A DNA stretch of 64,000 nt, taken from assembly GCF_022398315.1 (NCBI RefSeq), contig NZ_JAKEVF010000009.1, positions 19,716-83,715 on the forward strand, in the 5' to 3' direction. Position 1 is the stretch's first letter. Each line of letters begins with the position of its first letter. Of the stretch, positions 45,401 to 52,045 are shown one piece after another. Made by a program: the position numbers and the translations under genes. Origin of the DNA: Shewanella sp. Isolate11. GTDB taxonomy: Bacteria > Pseudomonadota > Gammaproteobacteria > Enterobacterales > Shewanellaceae. Below the pieces are notes generated by a model. It saw only the letters and a program-made list of their open reading frames with translations. It did not search any database and was not told the origin of the DNA.

Positions 45401-47988
45401 TTATCGACCGCCTCGATGGTAATTTCCGCCAGAGTTTCTTTATAGGCATTATCGATTGCACTAACGATATTACCGGCAATATCGCTGGCATTAACTTCGA
45501 AGGTTAACGGCCCGTCGGCGAGAATCGACAAATCTTGGTCAACTAAACTCCAGCCGCTACCGACAACCCTAGTCACTAAACTTATCTGCAGACCATTAAT
45601 ATCAGTAACGATTACAATGATGGTTTGGCCATCTTCGATATCGGTAACCGTGCCAGATAGATCTACCTGCGAACTTTCGCTGCCATTAAGCACGGTATCT
45701 GTACCCGTTTCTACCGCGATGGTAATTGCAGCCAGAATATCGACTGCTATGGTGTCTGAGGCTGTGGCAGAGTTACCTGCCAAATCGGTAACATCTACAG
45801 TGGCTGTTAAACTGCCATCTTCAAAGCCAGTCAAATCCACATTTGTTAATTGCCAGGCTCCTCCTGCCACTATCGCAGTGTAGGTTTGACTATTGCCACT
45901 GCCGTCACTAAGCAGGATATTGACCGTCTGACCATCTTCAATATTATTAACCGTACCGCGAACCGTCACCGCTTGCTGCTCTAGGGCGTTGATGACTGCA
46001 TCATTATCGACAATTTCAACTGAAATACTGGCGAGACTGTCTTTGTTAACCACCACAGTGGCATCGACAAGGTTGCCAGCTACATCACTGCTGCTAGCGA
46101 CAAAACTCAAGTCGCCATCGCTCAAACTGGAAATATCGGCATCATTGATCTGCCAAGCACCAGCCACCACAGTAGTGGAAAAGCTTAATTGCTGGTCATT
46201 AATATCAGTCACTGTGATAGTGACACCTTGACCCTCTTCGATATCGGTAACCGTACCTGAGAGATCTAGCATGACCATCTCGGCCGCGTTGATCACGCTA
46301 TCAGAACCTGCGTTCACTTCTATGGTAATTTCAGCCAAAATATCGACCAATATGCTATCGGTTGCACTGGCGCTGTTGCCCGCAAGATCGCTGACGTTTG
46401 CCGTGGCGGTTAAACTGCCATCGGCAAAGCCGCTGAGATCGACATCAGTTAACTGCCATTCCCCCGCAGTAATCACAGCCGAATAATCACGACTATTGCC
46501 GGTTCCATCACTTAGGGTGACAGTAACAACCTGGCCATCTTCAATATTGCTCACTGTGCCACGCATCGTTACCGCTTGCTGCTCTAGACTATTTATCACA
46601 CTGTCGTTATCGACTATTTCGATAGTCACCGAGGCAAGGGTATCTTTAACGACAACATTACTGGCTATCGCGGTATTACCAGCAATATCTGAAGTCTCCG
46701 CAGTTAGAGTCAACTCCCCTTCGGCTAACAATGACAGATCGACATTATCGAGTTGCCATGCACCATTGATGATTTCACTGCTAAACGTCAATGTGGTTCC
46801 ATCAACATCGGTAACCGTGACCGCAATCCCACGACCGTCTTCGACGTTATCGACAACACCAGCTAAAACAGATTTGCTAACCTCTTGCTGATTTAATACC
46901 CCGTCATTATCAACCGCAGCAATGGTTATCCTTGCTTGGCTATCTTTGTCGACGGTATAAATAGCTTCTGTGATGTTTCCGGCGATGTCTTGCGACGATA
47001 CAGAAAAATCTAACGGGCCATCGGCAAGACTTGAAAGATCTTGATCTGCTAGCAACCATCCACCGTTAACCACTTCGGTGACTAACACCAATTGCAGACC
47101 ATTAATATCCGTTGCTGTTACAGTCACCGTTTGGCCATCTTCGATATTTTCTACCACACCAGACAAATCGACCACGGGTGTTTCTTGTGCGTTTATGACG
47201 TTGTCACCACCAGAATCAACCCCAATTGTGATCTGCGCCAAGGTATCTTTAATACTGGTATCCAAACCATCGTTAACTTCGCCGGGATAGGTAATCGCAG
47301 TGATGGTGGCGCTAAGGTCGCCCTCGGCAAAAGATTGGAAATCAACATCGGTTAACTGCCATTGTTGATCCTGAGCAACCACCTCAAATGCTTGTTGCTG
47401 GCCCTCACTGTCAGTAATGATTAACTCTAAAATCTGACCATCGCCGGCGCCAATAGCCTGCCCCTTCAGAGTGACGCTAGGCGCTTCATATTGATTAATG
47501 TAACCATCAATATCGATAAATTCGACAGTGAGAGTGATTGGAATAAAGGTGTCTTGAGCAATAGCATTAAAGCTATTGTTATCATCGTCGTCACGCAAAT
47601 CTCCCTGCGTCTCAAATCCCGAATTGGCTATCACACTGGGGTTTTGGGACTGCACCACCTGGAATATAAAATTAAGACCTTCGGGCTGATCGTAAGCCGA
47701 GTCAGATTCATTACTGCGATTACGACCATTATCAGCTGCTGCCGCTTCTTCAGTGAGTGGTAAATTACTGCTGACATTAGCGGGAATTGCAATTTCATTA
47801 CCATTGATAACGATGGAAAACTCACCATTATCATCGGAGATAATCTGCTCTAAGGTGAGTGAATAGATAGGTACATTGGCTTGCAATTGATCAGGCGAAA
47901 CCACCACCCAATTTCCATCGACGGTGACAGCCCAATAGACGGCTTCGAGTTCTATGTAATAAACCACTGGAGCACTTAGAGTCGGCAT
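36469..47988 (-). CDS. Giant type I-secreted surface adhesin, 3839 residues
   Basis: The first 150 residues form a beta-rich N-terminal module with an Ala-rich stretch at 82-85. Residues about 155-1350 hold 12 Ig-like repeats of about 100 residues, each with a GAWQLxxxDLSxLADGxLTxxA core. A VCBS-type segment follows (DDSATLVEDTTANGSLLGND), then four T1SS-143-like repeats of about 145 residues, then some 1600 residues of cadherin-like modules. The last 100 residues are acidic and helical, without Gly-Gly-x-Gly-x-Asp nonapeptides. The protein is Asp-rich and almost Cys-free, fitting a calcium-stiffened surface fibre for biofilm attachment, like LapA and BpfA. It heads a five-gene secretion operon. 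Family placement is by architecture; no single orthologue is claimed. Confidence 0.88.
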   Translation of the reverse strand: MPTLSAPVVYYIELEAVYWAVTVDGNWVVVSPDQLQANVPIYSLTLEQIISDDNGEFSIVINGNEIAIPANVSSNLPLTEEAAAADNGRNRSNESDSAYDQPEGLNFIFQVVQSQNPSVIANSGFETQGDLRDDDDNNSFNAIAQDTFIPITLTVEFIDIDGYINQYEAPSVTLKGQAIGAGDGQILELIITDSEGQQQAFEVVAQDQQWQLTDVDFQSFAEGDLSATITAITYPGEVNDGLDTSIKDTLAQITIGVDSGGDNVINAQETPVVDLSGVVENIEDGQTVTVTATDINGLQLVLVTEVVNGGWLLADQDLSSLADGPLDFSVSSQDIAGNITEAIYTVDKDSQARITIAAVDNDGVLNQQEVSKSVLAGVVDNVEDGRGIAVTVTDVDGTTLTFSSEIINGAWQLDNVDLSLLAEGELTLTAETSDIAGNTAIASNVVVKDTLASVTIEIVDNDSVINSLEQQAVTMRGTVSNIEDGQVVTVTLSDGTGNSRDYSAVITAGEWQLTDVDLSGFADGSLTATANVSDLAGNSASATDSILVDILAEITIEVNAGSDSVINAAEMVMLDLSGTVTDIEEGQGVTITVTDINDQQLSFSTTVVAGAWQINDADISSLSDGDLSFVASSSDVAGNLVDATVVVNKDSLASISVEIVDNDAVINALEQQAVTVRGTVNNIEDGQTVNILLSDGSGNSQTYTAIVAGGAWQLTNVDLTGFEDGSLTATVDVTDLAGNSATASDTIAVDILAAITIAVETGTDTVLNGSESSQVDLSGTVTDIEDGQTIIVIVTDINGLQISLVTRVVGSGWSLVDQDLSILADGPLTFEVNASDIAGNIVSAIDNAYKETLAEITIEAVDNDGVLNQNEVGLAVLAGQVISVEDGRPVEVTVTDVDSNSLTFTSVILNGAWVLNGVDLSSLAEGELTLTAVTSDFEGNIASGSNSVVKDTLASVTIEIIDNDDVINSLEQQAVTVRGTVSNIEDGQTVTVTLSDGSGNSLDYSAVIAAGAWQLTELDLSGFADGSLTATANVSDLAGNSASATDTILVDILASITIEVNAGADSVINAAEMVILDLTGTVTDIEEGQSVTITVTDINDQQLSFTTTVSAGAWQINGADISSLSDGDLTFVASSSDVAGNLVDASVVVNKDSLASITIEIVDADGLISTAESTAETLTGTVTNIEDGRPVEVTVTDINGLFIILNTVVVDGLWQIENVDLSTLADGELLLQASSSDLAGNPAVATNTTILDTQVSIDIDTGVDGFDAGLFMYGVQDSLSGVTTGVEEGQSVDLTITDGITTKTFTSVVATDGSWQFTGLDVSGLDRNLGWSMEVVVVDASGNSASDVMPTLFVPEIASLYELVLNAMDSTSVTIPVEIADAVLTLTAEQNRLLALTSEGQDLSIDVAADGLSFTLTRDGDSEIVMTASLAATELTVTLFQPLDERNQTNVLSYIRLSGLQTDSDGTTEEIITYAVLNFMDTRAFAFDDSATLVEDTTANGSLLGNDYTIEGPLTVTSINYNGTDYSVAAGAPAIIVTAQGTITIQANGSWSFEVADNLDNNQLQEMTLVYSVLDSDGSIDTANAVFTVVDGVQGAMSDVVVSFQEADIDQAAQVTQQVFSIVAGSDTLVADSVSFSVLTPYLVRNQALTSHGNALVYSLSSDGKTLTATTNESTPVTVFTIELSATNVGDDLSVTATFTQFEPLDHLRTDVLNIDTYITAEDLDGTQIDQGVLSWAISDGNDPQLVNITSLSFEENALAGTPLTQSGSFDLQVGSDAVVAVAFSPAASQPELTASGVPIQYSLSAGGLILIAHLGDEADPVFVIELSDTWSPDSDSLSQNYDFTLYQAFDQIGTDSFDFNIFTADRDGDVSPATLTVIVADGDAASIDNVSLTVSEDPSITAYNTVDAGEFNVTATKDSVIDIAFNMVDGSEVQNSSGTALTQNGEPLYWQIKDEGAVLEAVTADGLRVFSISLPTDIEITPETAGTVAVTFEMLGPIDHLGSADLLDTLNVAVNITDSDNTISSAELAVTIYDGDNAKLATPLQLNINEGNLTTTNPISTSQLFSLVEGSDSVVEVALTDSFSFGTYYSAGQLISLNTTADGNGWYVATRAGDNETVFQIRFSANGQVEYRQYHALDHADANGENSLDLQFEVYAIDADNDKSASQMVTVTVNDDVPEDTAKTLEFFEGDNDSYNVQMFSQAQQGADGASVTNVIYKGTSYAVGSVIELYTDANPAAVKYGELVVDENGLATVTTLVFAYNDLSYSEDVLLEVTDADGDVATDTLTLIAKDQAGSVRVSPTDFVEDTLTGIDLEATPGDVDANELITSIVFDSAALQGGLLILNAVEVPKDADGNYILSLLNGGLSEDPVTRVATPNGTLSFLPYSNSSDATDSVEFIITVNITGKTPLTTTLPVSVESVADTPEWDTDSEFLYTVDEDGGSVNMQLNATSGDQAGIDDRGSETVSYIIDSISAGLTLTTAGRTISDGMTISQVDLDNLIATAGDNLAGQFTFTVQAKSTESDNNDTALSSIETVTIDVTPIADVPTLTTKNIHSVEDAPILLNAIISGKLTDNSGSEILNFELTLPDGWSIDSPSAASNGNVWTVLASEVDSGVAQLIPADDVSSANFGDFSIAVRSFSLDTAQDGIDPADDTTNPNPNYSDVDFVSVSLTGVANDAPIIDGDPNVWTIDNATGVISNVNPFAEDNLIPLDFTIVTSDDDGSEALDLRLSGLPEGVIFVDSLGNPVNLPVVGFDNGLPLYGVSAASLSTLSIQAIEDFSGIVSFSIFAQSTELDGDTAAFELTVNIDIDPVIDTGPTTLETTSYGFENRAIPVDFTPILDADLDGSETITDLIILYQDPQGFILTMDGSQIFIPEDGLSVLDLLDGSSPTIDDLLNSGRLAVVPPLDADGSFDFKASYRIADTSESGVEVQSYELTQLTVVVDAVVNLTTNLQSEAEILVSSDGSPIDLTGQVLFFEGDIDGSEVLDYIVITVPSGDGWYVSHPNGAINDGEGRWLIPVAGITSDTVQEYALDVLAGVTIQSEVATGPALINVEGRVLDRDDPAIIETSFYVQFDQDAPASNATVVDMLQLTTVDGIEDTTIDFSGHLNLSITTDPNDVVSFRVLTADLPQGGYFTGSDVQAIYDESGENIIEYLFTTDSLGSLQLHNINEDFAGEFSIPIRIIATDPISGDTIIDDTQIIDIEILPVADGVSLDVVNQTMLEDGPIPLGLRLVFEDPHMTPTTGGSEQILLGDGALPVTLTLLDGGSLSDSLGLWTLQAGSTDTWAFSGTTMDELNNSLLLLEFVPPLHLSGDFRLLFAATSIDTATINGSDVTDQASFDNTFTIEVTPVTDAAETPSEQIIVKGQEDTLIDLSALDASSLGLIDQDGSEEIYLTIRGVPSGSVLYYQDGTDLIQLPNVGADGGNFNGSPTYAWSVTSEQLAGLVFLPPSDFSGDIPLSIQAITQELGTDDFVTSSTDILVGVSPVADGVDLITPPESLYSSVEDEVITIDLDTALKEVDGSELITMRVVVTSDDASALVGLEGVKIGNQFISFKYDDVNDNYYATLTALSSLTQFELYPGDLAFGTLDVQLELTSLDVARVLGGLESDFSDATVVNFEVEISPQVDAPVWTQVADVTANDVNNVALNLGLALQNPAFNESGQLTIYGVPDDMSLSEGVQTSDAWVVSLERVEFITVVGAEDGDVFTLTLEPTAVLAGETAEGAVETITVTVDLAAPSPVSAMSVPITETQVSPLPYTLQGGQALDEELKQEALLEAKYESSESELSLAIKQSFIQSTEADYLSTSLDQNMEYSASANDLLARLDDEMALVSLQP
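41440..43200 (-). repeat. Four T1SS-143-like repeats in the adhesin gene (approximate limits)
   Basis: Four units of about 145 codons each begin with a short acidic strand (VSFQEAD, LSFEENA, LTVSEDP, LNINEGN), contain a D-SVVEVA-like segment and a PLDH or QAFDQ turn, and end in a DGD/DGN strand (ISDGND, VADGDA, IYDGDN, VNDDVP). They are clearly homologous at protein level but diverged in DNA. Confidence 0.75.
43930..47525 (-). repeat. Twelve tandem Ig-like repeats in the adhesin gene (approximate limits)
   Basis: Twelve units of about 300 bp encode domains sharing DxDxVIN, a G-V-x-N-IEDGQ strand, TDINGLQL or LSDGSGNS, GAWQL and DLAGN-SA. Units 2-5 and 7-10 align one-to-one and are closer to each other than to their neighbours, giving a higher-order period of about 1.5 kb. 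Confidence 0.85.
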
Positions 47989-48414
47989 CTGAAAATTTCC
48001 TTATCACTTCAGCCACTACAAACGTTTGGTAATAAACACTTAGACTTACAGCAATATTGGCTTTTATCTCTGCATTTGACAACCCACACAGACCAAATAA
48101 ACTAATAGAGCAACACAAAAAAGGTCAATCATATTGGCATAAAAAACAAGTAGATATTTTATGTAGAGACTTAATCTTTAACCTAAATCGGCTATAGAGC
48201 AAACAAATAGATCAAAAATCATTCAATCAGATCTGTATAGATAACTTTCTACCCATTAAGGAGGAACTGCGAAGCAATCATCACCTAGCCAACTAGACTT
48301 ACCAACCTAAATACATTGGCTTGGGTGACCCGTACGAGAAGGAGTTTTTGACATCAGATTCTTACAAAAGGATTCTGTAATGATGTGGGATAAATAACAA
48401 ATAAAGAGGTTATT
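47989..48414. other. 426-bp divergent spacer between the adhesin and DUF3332 genes
   Basis: The spacer must hold the adhesin operon promoter and the DUF3332 gene promoter. It is AT-rich. A TTGACA at 48348-48353 is on the DUF3332 side, but no good -10 lies 16-18 bp after it. I see no convincing sigma-54 site, riboswitch or small RNA, and no credible ORF. Confidence 0.4.
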
Positions 48415-48957
48415 ATGAAAAAAGTGATCGCAAAAGTTTGTCTAATTACGACAGCAACTGTCGCACTTTCAGGATGTGTGGGCAGTAATGCTGTAACTGG
48501 CTATGTCATGGGATTTAACTTAAAAGCTGTTGATAACCGCTATGCTCGTGGTGGCTTGAATATTTTACTTTCTCCTGTCTACGGTCTTTCAATCGCGGCC
48601 GATTATATTATCTTCAACTCACTGGAATTTTGGACAGGTACTAACCCTCTCAACGGCAAACCACACATCTTTGACTCTAAAGTCGATGATACATACTTAG
48701 ATGTAAATGATAAGGTCGATGACTCACTGAAAGAAGCACCAGTAAAACCCATTAGTTATAATCGCATTATCAAGCGCGGTGAACTGGAACGCATTAACGA
48801 AAACACACTGAAAATGGACATCACCTATAGCAATGGCGAAACGGCAACTTTAGTCGGTGTTCGTACTGGGGATAATATCGCTTATTATCTTGATGGGCAG
48901 ACCATTAGCCAAACCTCGATGACAGAGTTGGCAACCTATGCTCAGAATCGCTCATAA
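48415..48957 (+). CDS. DUF3332 family lipoprotein
   Basis: The 180-residue protein has a lipoprotein signal whose lipobox is LSGC (VALSGCVGSN, Cys21). The FNSLEFWTGTNPLNGKPHIFDSKVDDTYLDVNDKVDDSL segment at about 65-103 is characteristic of DUF3332. The C-terminus is a small beta domain (ENTLKMDITYSNGETATLVGVRTGDNIAYYLDGQ). AGAGG lies seven bases upstream of the ATG. The family function is unknown; the protein is probably anchored in the outer or inner membrane facing the periplasm. It is divergent from the adhesin operon. Confidence 0.75.
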   Translation: MKKVIAKVCLITTATVALSGCVGSNAVTGYVMGFNLKAVDNRYARGGLNILLSPVYGLSIAADYIIFNSLEFWTGTNPLNGKPHIFDSKVDDTYLDVNDKVDDSLKEAPVKPISYNRIIKRGELERINENTLKMDITYSNGETATLVGVRTGDNIAYYLDGQTISQTSMTELATYAQNRS

Positions 48958-49003
48958 AGGTTAAACTTATTCAGGTGTTACAAGGGGATGATATATCCCC
49001 TTT

Positions 49004-49558
49004 TTAACAGCCACCGTCTATGGTTTTCACAAACACCTTTGCATAACCATCAGATGGGTAAGCTGTAAAATAATAAGCAACAGAACAATTGTTTCTCAAT
49101 GAGTAACCTTTAGGTAGGAAGGCCAGAGCATAGCCCGCGGTGCCATCAGCAAATAAAGTGCTTAATTTGATTTGCTCAACCACACATATAGTTTGGGGAC
49201 ACACTTCCTCAAACAGACCATTATCTTGATAAGCATTACCCATAAAATAGAAATCACCTGCCATCAAATGCTCTAACTTGTCATCCCATATTTCTTGGGG
49301 ATAGCCGTAATAGGTCTGAATATCGACGCCATTCACTGTTGTTGTAACGGCTCTTTCTCTATCGGTACCTTGAATAGCTGATTGATAACTCACCGCCTCA
49401 ACGACAAACTTCAACGATGCTTGTAGACCTTTCATGACGCTAGCTTGTGCATCACCTCTCAGATCAATAAAACGAGGAGCAGCCATAACACTTAAAATCC
49501 CCAAAATAATAATCACCGTCACCAGCTCAACCAGTGTAAAACCCCGATTCGATTTCAT
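49004..49558 (-). CDS. Orphan type IV prepilin-like protein (MSHA/pseudopilin type)
   Basis: The 184-residue protein begins MKSNRGFTLVELVTVIIILGILSVMAAPRF, a classic class III prepilin: a short basic leader, Gly-Phe cleavage site, Glu5 of the mature chain and a 20-residue hydrophobic helix. IDLRGDAQASVMKGLQASLKFVVEAV resembles the MshA alpha-1 region. Four Cys in the C-terminal half (CPQTIC, NNC, DGGC) could form disulfides. No prepilin peptidase, assembly ATPase or other pilins are near, so it would rely on machinery encoded elsewhere. Its role is unknown. Confidence 0.8.
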   Translation of the reverse strand: MKSNRGFTLVELVTVIIILGILSVMAAPRFIDLRGDAQASVMKGLQASLKFVVEAVSYQSAIQGTDRERAVTTTVNGVDIQTYYGYPQEIWDDKLEHLMAGDFYFMGNAYQDNGLFEEVCPQTICVVEQIKLSTLFADGTAGYALAFLPKGYSLRNNCSVAYYFTAYPSDGYAKVFVKTIDGGC

Positions 49559-49634
49559 TGCTATCCTCTTATTGACTGCAAAAATTCGAGGTTATTTAAC
49601 ACAAAAAAATGATGAAATCTTACCGCCCAATAAA

Positions 49635-49669
49635 AAACATCCTGTTCCTACGCAGGCAACAGGATGTTT
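49635..49669 (-). terminator. Terminator of the iron-uptake operon
   Basis: A perfect 12-base-pair stem (AAACATCCTGTT with AACAGGATGTTT) has an 11-base loop and is followed on the minus strand by a T-tract. It lies about 45 bp past the DUF3325-like gene. Confidence 0.85.
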
Positions 49670-49713
49670 CTTACAAATTCGAGCCGCTCAGGCTAAAGCG
49701 ATAAACAAAAGGT

Positions 49714-50013
49714 CTATACTAGCGAACTCGGCAATTCAGCAATAAGCCAGCCCACAACAGTTAATGCGCCGGCATACATTAAGATGCCGGCATAGTTAGC
49801 CATCAAGAGCAGCGCAATCATCGGCAACAGTAAACTGAAAGCCAACATCTTGCGTATCATCGGTGATAGATTTAACTGAACACTGTCTTTGGCTATGTTT
49901 TTGGCAGCAAACTTTCGAGCAGAATACTGACGTCTAGGATCGGATTTAGCTAGGATCACTAACATCAAACCGCCAAACAGAACAAACGGTAATGTCATCA
50001 ACAGATGATTCAT
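49714..50013 (-). CDS. DUF3325-like small membrane protein
   Basis: The product is about 99 residues from the ATG at 50013, preceded by GGAGG seven bases upstream; a longer frame from 50106 overlaps the PepSY gene and lacks such a site. It has three hydrophobic segments (MTLPFVLFGGLMLVILA, KMLAFSLLLPMIALLLMANYAGILMYAG, LTVVGWLIAEL) with a basic cytoplasmic loop. Length, topology and position after a PepSY protein fit DUF3325, which commonly closes siderophore-uptake clusters. Function is not established. Confidence 0.6.
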   Translation of the reverse strand: MNHLLMTLPFVLFGGLMLVILAKSDPRRQYSARKFAAKNIAKDSVQLNLSPMIRKMLAFSLLLPMIALLLMANYAGILMYAGALTVVGWLIAELPSSLV

Positions 50014-51620
50014 CTTACAACCTCCGCAACCTGCAAGGGAGAGCTCTCTGGTTGTATTCGTTGGGCTTGGTGAAATTTCTCCCCCTTGAAGATGCCATAA
50101 AAGCACCAGAGCGCGATAACAACCAATGCTAAATCAACAAACATCAACTCTGTCATCCCCTGCTTTAGTGCCTGCAGTAAGCCAACATCAGAATGAGCAA
50201 AGCGTAGCAATGGCAATACCAAACAAAACAGACCATTGAAGCCTAATATCAACTGCTTTAGAAAGTGAATATTCCTTATCATCAATGTCAAAATACTAAT
50301 TAATACGGCTGCGATGACAAATGCTATTGGCGTCCAGCTACTCTGACTTGCCCCCATGGCACCACTGACAAAAAAACCAATCGCACTAGTCAATGAGCAC
50401 AGAGGAAGGCCGAAGAAACCCCACACATTAAAACGGCTAAGCCACTGCCAAGAGGAGTCATATCGCTCGTGCCTGACGGCATACAGTTGCATGCCAGTTA
50501 TGGTGACATAACAGGCCGCGACACCTAAACTAACCCAAATGATCTTAGAAAATAATCCAGCGAAGGTGCCGAAATGAATGGGATAAATTAGTGATAAAAT
50601 TGCGCTGCCTGCTGAAGGTACCGTACCAACTAATGGCTTATATTCCACAAAATGGCCATTACTACCGTTGTAGACTAATTGATCAAAGCCCACCTTACCC
50701 GCACTTGGCATGAAAAACGCGACCATATTGGCAGATTCAGTTCCCCAGTGAGATAACGTAATGAAAGCTGGAGCAGCCGACTGTCGTTGAACGGCATCCC
50801 CAACCATCAAGTCCAGGTTTGCTGATGGAAGAGAGGTCATACTCAGATTTGGCGCTTCACCCACCAAAGTGTGCATCATGGCCTCCTGATCGCCGCCAAA
50901 TGCCACCATCGCCATTGCCGGCAAACCAAATGCCGTCGCGAAACTAAAATAACTTCCAGTAAAGGCCAGCAAAATTGCAAACGGAATACTCCAAGTGCCT
51001 GCAACAGTATGAGAATCTCGCTTCAGTGCCTTACCATCACGCTGTTTACGTATAGTAAAAAGATCCGTAAACAGATTACGGTGTATCAAAAATCCCGATA
51101 CAGCGGCAATGAGCATGGACAGACCGAGGATACCGGTCAAAATAAGCCCCCAAGGCGCAGGAAGATGCAACTCAGTATGGATCGCAACTAAGAAACGGCT
51201 CAGGGCATTGAATTCATCCTGAGCATAAATCTCAGAACCAAATCCCTCTACTTGTTGAACTATCTCACCATGGGGACTGACCTGATATTGGATGCCATAA
51301 TCATCCATGTCACCTGAAGGATTTTGCTTATGTGTATGGAAAAAGTAGACCAGTTGCTGACGATGGCCCTCGTAAACCGTAATTTCATCTCGGTATTCCT
51401 CTGGGGTTTGTTCGGTCAGCAAAGCTATCGTGGCATCCATGTCGCTGCTCAGCATCAAGTTTTGATGAGCATTACTATTAGACCATTCGCCGATTTCGTC
51501 AGAAACAACGGCAACACTACCGGTAAAGATAACGGCATAAAGCAGCATGCCTAATACAATCCCAGACCAAGAATGCAGACTTAGAAGGGCTTTTGCCTTG
51601 GAACGTATAGAATCTGTCAT
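50010..51620 (-). CDS. PepSY-associated transmembrane protein (ferric-siderophore utilisation)
   Basis: The 536-residue protein has four main membrane helices plus a C-terminal group. It starts KALLSLHSWSGIVLGMLLYAVIFTGSVAVVSDEIGEW, the PepSY-TM signature, and has a periplasmic domain (residues 45-140), then TELHLPAPWGLILTGILGLSMLIAAVSGFLIHRNLF and DSHTVAGTWSIPFAILLAFTGSYFSFA. His residues in the helices may bind heme, as in FoxB/FsrB-type ferrisiderophore reductases. It overlaps the DUF3325-like start by four bases and follows the DUF3649-like gene by four bases. Confidence 0.85.
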   Translation of the reverse strand: MTDSIRSKAKALLSLHSWSGIVLGMLLYAVIFTGSVAVVSDEIGEWSNSNAHQNLMLSSDMDATIALLTEQTPEEYRDEITVYEGHRQQLVYFFHTHKQNPSGDMDDYGIQYQVSPHGEIVQQVEGFGSEIYAQDEFNALSRFLVAIHTELHLPAPWGLILTGILGLSMLIAAVSGFLIHRNLFTDLFTIRKQRDGKALKRDSHTVAGTWSIPFAILLAFTGSYFSFATAFGLPAMAMVAFGGDQEAMMHTLVGEAPNLSMTSLPSANLDLMVGDAVQRQSAAPAFITLSHWGTESANMVAFFMPSAGKVGFDQLVYNGSNGHFVEYKPLVGTVPSAGSAILSLIYPIHFGTFAGLFSKIIWVSLGVAACYVTITGMQLYAVRHERYDSSWQWLSRFNVWGFFGLPLCSLTSAIGFFVSGAMGASQSSWTPIAFVIAAVLISILTLMIRNIHFLKQLILGFNGLFCLVLPLLRFAHSDVGLLQALKQGMTELMFVDLALVVIALWCFYGIFKGEKFHQAQRIQPESSPLQVAEVVR

Positions 51621-51624
51621 AGTA

Positions 51625-51909
51625 TTAACCTAAAAATTTATACCCAAGAATAGCGCCGTTGATCACCGCCAACGCTGAAAGTATCCACCACGCTCTATGC
51701 ATTATCTGAGTCAAATAAGTATAGAAAAATAGCAATGACCAAATTAACGGAAACATCACCAAAGGCATCATGATGTTATTCACATTGCCAATACCTGGGG
51801 GATACCAAACTGCCATGGCGAGCATCACCTCGAGCGAAACCAACAGGGTAAATGGCCCACTCAGCCAAAAACGTTGGTTGAACAGAAACTGTATGGGTGC
51901 AGTACTCAT
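51625..51909 (-). CDS. DUF3649-like small membrane protein
   Basis: The 94-residue protein has three hydrophobic segments (FTLLVSLEVMLAMAVWYPPG, IMMPLVMFPLIWSLLFFYTYL, AWWILSALAVINGAILGYKFLG). This size, topology and position between a siderophore receptor and a PepSY protein match DUF3649 iron-transport-associated proteins. It lies four bases before the PepSY gene and 136 bp after the receptor gene on the same strand. Its mechanism is unknown. Confidence 0.6.
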   Translation of the reverse strand: MSTAPIQFLFNQRFWLSGPFTLLVSLEVMLAMAVWYPPGIGNVNNIMMPLVMFPLIWSLLFFYTYLTQIMHRAWWILSALAVINGAILGYKFLG

Positions 51910-52045
51910 TTCAATTTTCCATCAGAGTCGATATTGCAAAGCCAGTGTTCAACATAGAAGTTGTAGCTTGCGATAATTGTTGACGTTTAAACAACAACTC
52001 ACCCGCAAGCGACGATGGCTTGCGGGTGAGTCAGCTAGCATAAAA

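Noticed and set aside
43930..47525. CRISPR-like tandem repeats
   Set aside because: The repeats are about 300 bp, in frame and coding, with no short identical repeats separated by unique spacers.
47989..48414. Possible cyclic-di-GMP riboswitch upstream of the adhesin or DUF3332 gene
   Set aside because: I looked for the conserved GEMM core and found no match.
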